NCBI GenBank assembly: GCA_910578565.1
Contig: CAJTQF010000004.1
Coordinates: 1-64,000 of the forward strand
Length of the DNA stretch: 64,000 nucleotides
Direction of reading: 5' to 3'
Source of the DNA: an uncultured Christensenella sp.
GTDB taxonomy: Bacteria > Bacillota > Clostridia > Christensenellales > Borkfalkiaceae
How positions within the stretch are numbered: position 1 is the stretch's first letter; each line of letters opens with the position of its first letter. This document shows, one piece after another, positions 60,792 to 64,000 of the stretch. The notes below the pieces were generated by a model. It saw only the letters and a list, made by a program, of their open reading frames with translations. It had not been told where the DNA came from and did no database searches. Position numbers and translations under genes: made by a program.

Positions 60792-61169
60792 GTGAAAAAG
60801 CGAATGATTTTTTTGATTCCGGTGGCGGTGTTCATCGGAATTTTTATTTTATTTCAAACCGTGTTTTTTATCGGTTTCGTTCCTTCCGAGTCGATGGAAC
60901 CGACGTTAAAAACAAATAGTCTGATATTCGGTATGCGAGTCTTTGGCGATTTAAGCGAAGGCGACATTATTGTGTTTGAGCATGAAGACAAGATTTTGGT
61001 AAAGCGTATCGCAGGAACAGCCGGACAGAAAATAGAAGCGGAAGGGAAAACGTATTTGATACCTGAAAATTGCTATTTTGTAATGGGGGATAATCGGGAT
61101 AATTCTTGGGATTCTCGGTTTTGGGAAGATCCATTCATAAAAAAGAGCAGTGTGATTGCAAAGTTGTGA
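60792..61169 (+). CDS. Short signal peptidase I of the mobile element
   Basis: A 125-residue S26 peptidase: N-terminal membrane segment (about 5-25), catalytic Ser34 in SESMEPTL, general base Lys71 in LVKRIAGTAGQ and the ending MGDNRDNSWDSRFW. It keeps both catalytic residues and is near the minimum length. GTG start with GGAG upstream. It probably processes exported proteins of the element, such as the pilin or the giant surface proteins (inference from position). Confidence 0.87.
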   Translation: MKKRMIFLIPVAVFIGIFILFQTVFFIGFVPSESMEPTLKTNSLIFGMRVFGDLSEGDIIVFEHEDKILVKRIAGTAGQKIEAEGKTYLIPENCYFVMGDNRDNSWDSRFWEDPFIKKSSVIAKL

Positions 61170-61186
61170 TATAGCCATAATGCTCG

Positions 61187-61215
61187 TTGACTTTCGCCCT
61201 AAAATATGATAAAAT
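61187..61215 (+). promoter_or_regulatory. Sigma-A promoter
   Basis: TTGACT (61187-61192), 17-base spacer, TAAAAT (61210-61215), for the small zinc-ribbon gene at 61240. Confidence 0.78.
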
Positions 61216-61239
61216 TTATAATTAAGGAAGGTAATATAA

Positions 61240-61404
61240 ATGACTGTTAAAGTATGTCCGAATTGTGGAGCAGAAAATAAAGGACTTAATTTGGTTGAAA
61301 CGAATGGTATCTTTATTTGCAGTAACTGTAAAAAAGTCATAGATGCTACAGATAATAAAATTTTAGATACAGATCAGCCTGAAAATATAAAAAAAATTAA
61401 GTAA
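61240..61404 (+). CDS. Small zinc-ribbon protein (54 aa)
   Basis: MTVKVCPNCGAEN ... FICSNCKKVIDAT: two CxxC knuckles about 20 residues apart, a classic zinc ribbon, followed by an acidic/lysine tail. AAGGAAGG precedes the ATG, a sigma-A promoter lies 25 bases upstream and a terminator follows, so it is a complete single-gene unit. Function unknown; TFIIB-like or rubredoxin-like ribbons of this size often bind nucleic acid or proteins. Confidence 0.78.
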   Translation: MTVKVCPNCGAENKGLNLVETNGIFICSNCKKVIDATDNKILDTDQPENIKKIK

Positions 61405-61419
61405 AATTTCATTAATATA

Positions 61420-61459
61420 AAAGGAGCTACGTTGTTTGCGTAGCTCCTTTTTTTTCATT
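61420..61459 (+). terminator. Strong terminator
   Basis: AAAGGAGCTACG (61420-61431), seven-base loop, CGTAGCTCCTTT (61439-61450) with a T-run. Confidence 0.9.
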
Positions 61460-61592
61460 TAATTCAAAAGCAACAAAAACTATCGGGTGCTATGTTAAGC
61501 GTGCTTTTGATTTTATTTTCTCACATTTTTAAACTATTAGAGTTGTTATGTTATAATCGACTTAATTCGACAAAATCAGTTATAGGAAAATA

Positions 61593-61621
61593 TTGTCATT
61601 TGGTTTAAGATGTGTTATACT
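61593..61621 (+). promoter_or_regulatory. Sigma-A promoter of a short RNA
   Basis: TTGTCA (61593-61598), 17-base spacer, TATACT (61616-61621), start about 61628. Confidence 0.72.
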
Positions 61622-61627
61622 GATTTC

Positions 61628-61705
61628 ATAAGTTTCTTTATTGCAGTTGGCAATAATAGTTTCTGAGTTTCAAAGTGTCTGTTTCGTGCAGGCATTTTTG
61701 TTTAA
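61628..61705 (+). ncRNA. Candidate short RNA (about 75 nt)
   Basis: Starts after the promoter at 61593-61621 and ends with the hairpin TGTCTG/CAGGCA (61676-61694 region) followed by TTTTTGTTT. An inner TTGC/GCAA hairpin is visible near 61642. No ORF. Within the 518-base gap 61405-61922, which also contains a GCGCTCCGAGAA/TTCTTGGTGCGC hairpin near 61724-61754 and a CTCCGA/TCGGAG pair. Confidence 0.5.
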
Positions 61706-61856
61706 TTGGCCAAAAGGCAACCCAGCGCTCCGAGAATTGATTTCTTGGTGCGCTTTTATATAGATTCGGAGTAGGCAATGACTCCATAAATTCACTTTCT
61801 CGGCAAATTTTATGATGCGCCGTTACATATAAAATTCAATAAAGCCCTGTTAGTAG

Positions 61857-61885
61857 TTGAAATTTTCTATATTTCGTGCTATAAT
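61857..61885 (+). promoter_or_regulatory. Sigma-A promoter of the hipA-like gene
   Basis: TTGAAA (61857-61862), 17-base spacer, TATAAT (61880-61885), 37 bases before ATG 61923. Confidence 0.82.
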
Positions 61886-61922
61886 ATCAAAGCAGGGTTT
61901 CAATCTCAAAAGGAGGTATCCA

Positions 61923-63062
61923 ATGACATTTGAACTAAAACAATATGACAATGTTCTTTTGAAGTTCCGTTTGGAAAGAACGGGCTTGGGTGAGATTGTC
62001 TATCATATCGATTGGGTGAACGACGAGTTGAAACATTTGCTGCCGATTGGGTTGACTCTCAATCCCGAAGGTCTTGCAAAATGGTTATCATCTCGAGTGA
62101 TACCGAAAAATAGAGAGTTCGTTGATCAGATTCTTTCGAGAAGCGGACTTTCTCATAATGATACAATCGGAATTATTCAGTTGTGTAAAGGTCTTTCTCT
62201 TAACGACAGTTATTGGATTGTCGAGGAGGGATTCTGCGGAAAATTTGCAGACTACAATCTTTACGAGAATAGTTTTGCTCGCACGTTGGCTTTAATAGCC
62301 TATACTGGTTACGGCAGTACAACTCGCAAAGGGTTTACTTCGTCTCCGGAATATACGACAAACGGAATGCTTCGTAAATGCTGGAGAAGGATTAACAAAA
62401 AAATCTATTTATATAAAGGCGGTACGTCAGGAGCAGCCAATGCGGGGAAAGAACCGTATTCCGAATTCTATGCGGCGCAAATCGCCGAAAGAATGGGACT
62501 TAAACATGTTACCTACGGCTTATCCAAATGGAAAGGACTCGTGTGTTCCACATGTGAGCTGTTTACAGACATTAAGACATCGTATGTTCCGATCCATAGA
62601 TTTTTACCGAATTGCACATTAACGAAGACAGTTGAATTTTTGAAATCACTTGGCGGCAGTTATTATGACGAGTTTGCCGATATGATGATATTCGACGCTA
62701 TTATCTTTAATGACGATAGGCATTTCGGGAATTTTGGTTTAATGGTCGATAATGCAACTAATGAGCCGATAGCGTTTGCACCCATTTTCGATAACGGGTT
62801 GTCGCTCTTCAACTATGCGATGGAGGATGATCTGCGCGAAATCGAAAAGTATGCTCAAACCAGAAGTCCGGCATTTGATGGTGTATCTTATGACGCACTG
62901 GTCAAAGAGTTTTTGTCGGATAGACAGAGAGAAGAGTTGCGCAAGCTGATCAACTTCAAGTTCCAAAAGCATTCAAAGTATAATTTGCCCAGTGCTCGAC
63001 TGAAAACCATTGAGGCATTCATCCAAACACGAGTACAGGAAATATTGGATACGAAGAAGTAA
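61923..63062 (+). CDS. HipA-like kinase-fold protein without a HipB partner
   Basis: A 379-residue protein. The N-terminal third is unusual; the middle has YLYKGGTSGAANAGKEPYSE, comparable to the nucleotide loop of HipA, and the C-terminal domain contains MIFDAIIFNDDRHFGNFGLM, the catalytic D-x-N/D-D-R-H-x-x-N signature of HipA kinases, then FAPIFDNGLSL (DFG-like). HipA phosphorylates glutamyl-tRNA synthetase and is normally balanced by HipB; no HTH partner is adjacent here. AAAGGAGG precedes ATG 61923. It may be a phage-defence, maintenance or regulatory kinase. Confidence 0.8.
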   Translation: MTFELKQYDNVLLKFRLERTGLGEIVYHIDWVNDELKHLLPIGLTLNPEGLAKWLSSRVIPKNREFVDQILSRSGLSHNDTIGIIQLCKGLSLNDSYWIVEEGFCGKFADYNLYENSFARTLALIAYTGYGSTTRKGFTSSPEYTTNGMLRKCWRRINKKIYLYKGGTSGAANAGKEPYSEFYAAQIAERMGLKHVTYGLSKWKGLVCSTCELFTDIKTSYVPIHRFLPNCTLTKTVEFLKSLGGSYYDEFADMMIFDAIIFNDDRHFGNFGLMVDNATNEPIAFAPIFDNGLSLFNYAMEDDLREIEKYAQTRSPAFDGVSYDALVKEFLSDRQREELRKLINFKFQKHSKYNLPSARLKTIEAFIQTRVQEILDTKK

Positions 63063-63100
63063 GACAACTCATAAATTAATATATTAGCCGAAAGGTCACA

Positions 63101-63143
63101 AAGCACTCAGAGAGCAATTTGCTCTTTGAGTGCTTTTTTCATA
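63101..63143 (+). terminator. Terminator after the hipA-like gene
   Basis: AAAGCACTCAGAGAGCAA (63101-63118) pairs (one wobble) with TTGCTCTTTGAGTGCTTT (63120-63137), then TTTC. Confidence 0.88.
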
Positions 63144-63240
63144 TATTGCAGAAACTGAAAGGTTTCTATAACTTTATGTTCCGGGGGTATCGAAAGGTGT
63201 TCCTGTTTTATATATAAAAATTTATCAAGGAGGTAAAACC

Positions 63241-63645
63241 ATGACACTGTATTTAACAGTAAAGACCGATGTCAAAGACCTGATAATCGACTTCATCGAA
63301 GTGCAGTTAAAATCCGGAGAAACCGTATCGCTAAACTGGAAGAGAAGTTGGGTGCAGCGCGGTAAGAACGGATTCAGTACGGAATTTGAAGGCGTTTGTT
63401 TCAATGCACATTTGGCTACCGGACAACTCGACAGGTTAAAGATGATGCGTGTTAAAGAGGTAGGAATGTATTCCGATGAGCACGGCGAAGGACAATTTTC
63501 TTTGAATATCGAAAGAATGGAATTCTATGACAACAATAAATGTCTAATATTTCGTAAACCGTATAAGATTGTTATGCAAAGTCAAATTCAGGGCGTGGCA
63601 ATGCAGCAGCTGTACAACAAATTCTTGGCAAGTTCACGGAGGTAA
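63241..63645 (+). CDS. Hypothetical protein (134 aa)
   Basis: Not recognised. A small soluble protein with alternating beta strands (LYLTVKTDVKDLIIDFIEV, VSLNWKRSWVQ, FSLNIERMEFYD) and a short C-terminal helix. AAGGAGG lies seven bases before ATG 63241. It is followed two bases on by the next gene, with which it must be co-transcribed. Probably an accessory gene of the element. Confidence 0.6.
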   Translation: MTLYLTVKTDVKDLIIDFIEVQLKSGETVSLNWKRSWVQRGKNGFSTEFEGVCFNAHLATGQLDRLKMMRVKEVGMYSDEHGEGQFSLNIERMEFYDNNKCLIFRKPYKIVMQSQIQGVAMQQLYNKFLASSRR

Positions 63646-63647
63646 AA

Positions 63648-64000
63648 ATGGAAGAACTTAAAAACAACGATATCGATTATATATTGGTCATTGTACCTTT
63701 TATAGCCGAAATCATAGCGGCCGATATGCCGAACAAAGTACGCGAGCTTCGGTTTAACGCGATAAGACAATTACAGTCCAGACTGGTTTTTTATAAAGAG
63801 CTGGGATACATGGAATCACTGTTATGCTCGATTGCAAGGAAAAGAGCGGAGATGATTATGCGTACTACGTCAAAAATCGAAATGGAAAAAGTAATGCGCG
63901 TTCAATGTCCGCACTATGATGGGAACAAGTTCGTTCCGGATCGGTACAATGTGCCCGAAGAAGAAATGATCTCATGGGCAGAAACGTCATTAAAGGCTCC
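63648..64000 (+). CDS. Hypothetical protein, partial at the right edge
   Basis: ATG 63648 with CGGAGG upstream; the frame is open to the end of the window (about 117 residues). It starts MEELKNNDIDYILVIVPFIA and is helical and charged (NKVRELRFNAIRQLQ, IARKRAEMIMR). Not recognised. Overlaps nothing; co-transcribed with the preceding gene. Confidence 0.6.
   Translation, partial: MEELKNNDIDYILVIVPFIAEIIAADMPNKVRELRFNAIRQLQSRLVFYKELGYMESLLCSIARKRAEMIMRTTSKIEMEKVMRVQCPHYDGNKFVPDRYNVPEEEMISWAETSLKA

Noticed and set aside
1..64000. CRISPR array or cas genes
   Set aside because: No regularly spaced direct repeats and no Cas-like motifs were found by reading both strands.
1..64000. Relaxase, tyrosine integrase or transposase within the window
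   Set aside because: No HxH relaxase motif, R-H-R-Y integrase pattern or DDE transposase was seen; only the serine-recombinase fragment is present.

Overview
The window looks like a chromosome segment of a low-GC, endospore-forming Firmicute, probably an uncultured Clostridia lineage. The grounds are a complete spoIIIAA-AH operon, spoIVB, canonical sigma-A promoters (TTGACA-N17-TATAAT), frequent GTG/TTG starts beside strong Shine-Dalgarno sequences, and the standard bacterial code with TGA as a normal stop. All identifications come from reading the sequence; no database search was run.

Layout of the core (1-34,030). At the left edge is a gene tail and terminator, then a self-regulated TetR / ABC ATPase / FtsX permease operon, a zinc-ribbon membrane protein and, on the minus strand, a DnaD-like primosome protein carrying a DnaI/DnaC-type N-domain. 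A plus-strand run follows: degenerate alpha/beta hydrolase, lepB, pepF, dnaB, tsaC/sua5, arginine-phosphatase-like LMW-PTP, rpiB and a YjzC-like peptide. Two tRNA-Leu genes (CAG on plus, TAA on minus) bracket a small TetR/nitroreductase module. Next are a BspA-like LRR lipoprotein (minus), spoIIIAA-AH, asp23, nusB, folD, ispA, a large structured RNA I identify as OLE RNA with its partner gene oapA, then dxs, tlyA, nadK, argR, recN and spoIVB. This is the classic Firmicute isoprenoid/sporulation neighbourhood. It lacks xseA/xseB, and spo0A is not seen where it would normally follow spoIVB.

Mobile element (about 34,030 to beyond 64,000). After spoIVB the content changes to an integrative conjugative element. 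Its left end has a serine-recombinase fragment without the catalytic serine, a multi-hairpin small RNA, a double-XRE repressor facing two matching inverted-repeat operators, a SLOG-family protein and orphan genes. A type IV secretion module follows a terminator-containing leader: VirB2-like pilin, an MT-A70 methyltransferase with a premature stop, VirB6-like, a membrane protein, VirB3/PrgI-like, VirB4, accessory genes and VirD4. Then come a three-S1-domain protein, two tandem giant Ig-repeat surface proteins, a second structured RNA before a DUF3268-type zinc-finger gene, a short signal peptidase, a small zinc ribbon, a further small-RNA locus, an orphan HipA-like kinase and unknown genes. No relaxase or intact integrase is in the window, so the element continues past the right edge.

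Most worth following up: the OLE/OapA locus, the element's independently promoted and terminated RNAs together with its S1 protein, the DnaD-DnaI fusion, and the insertion at the spoIVB/spo0A junction.
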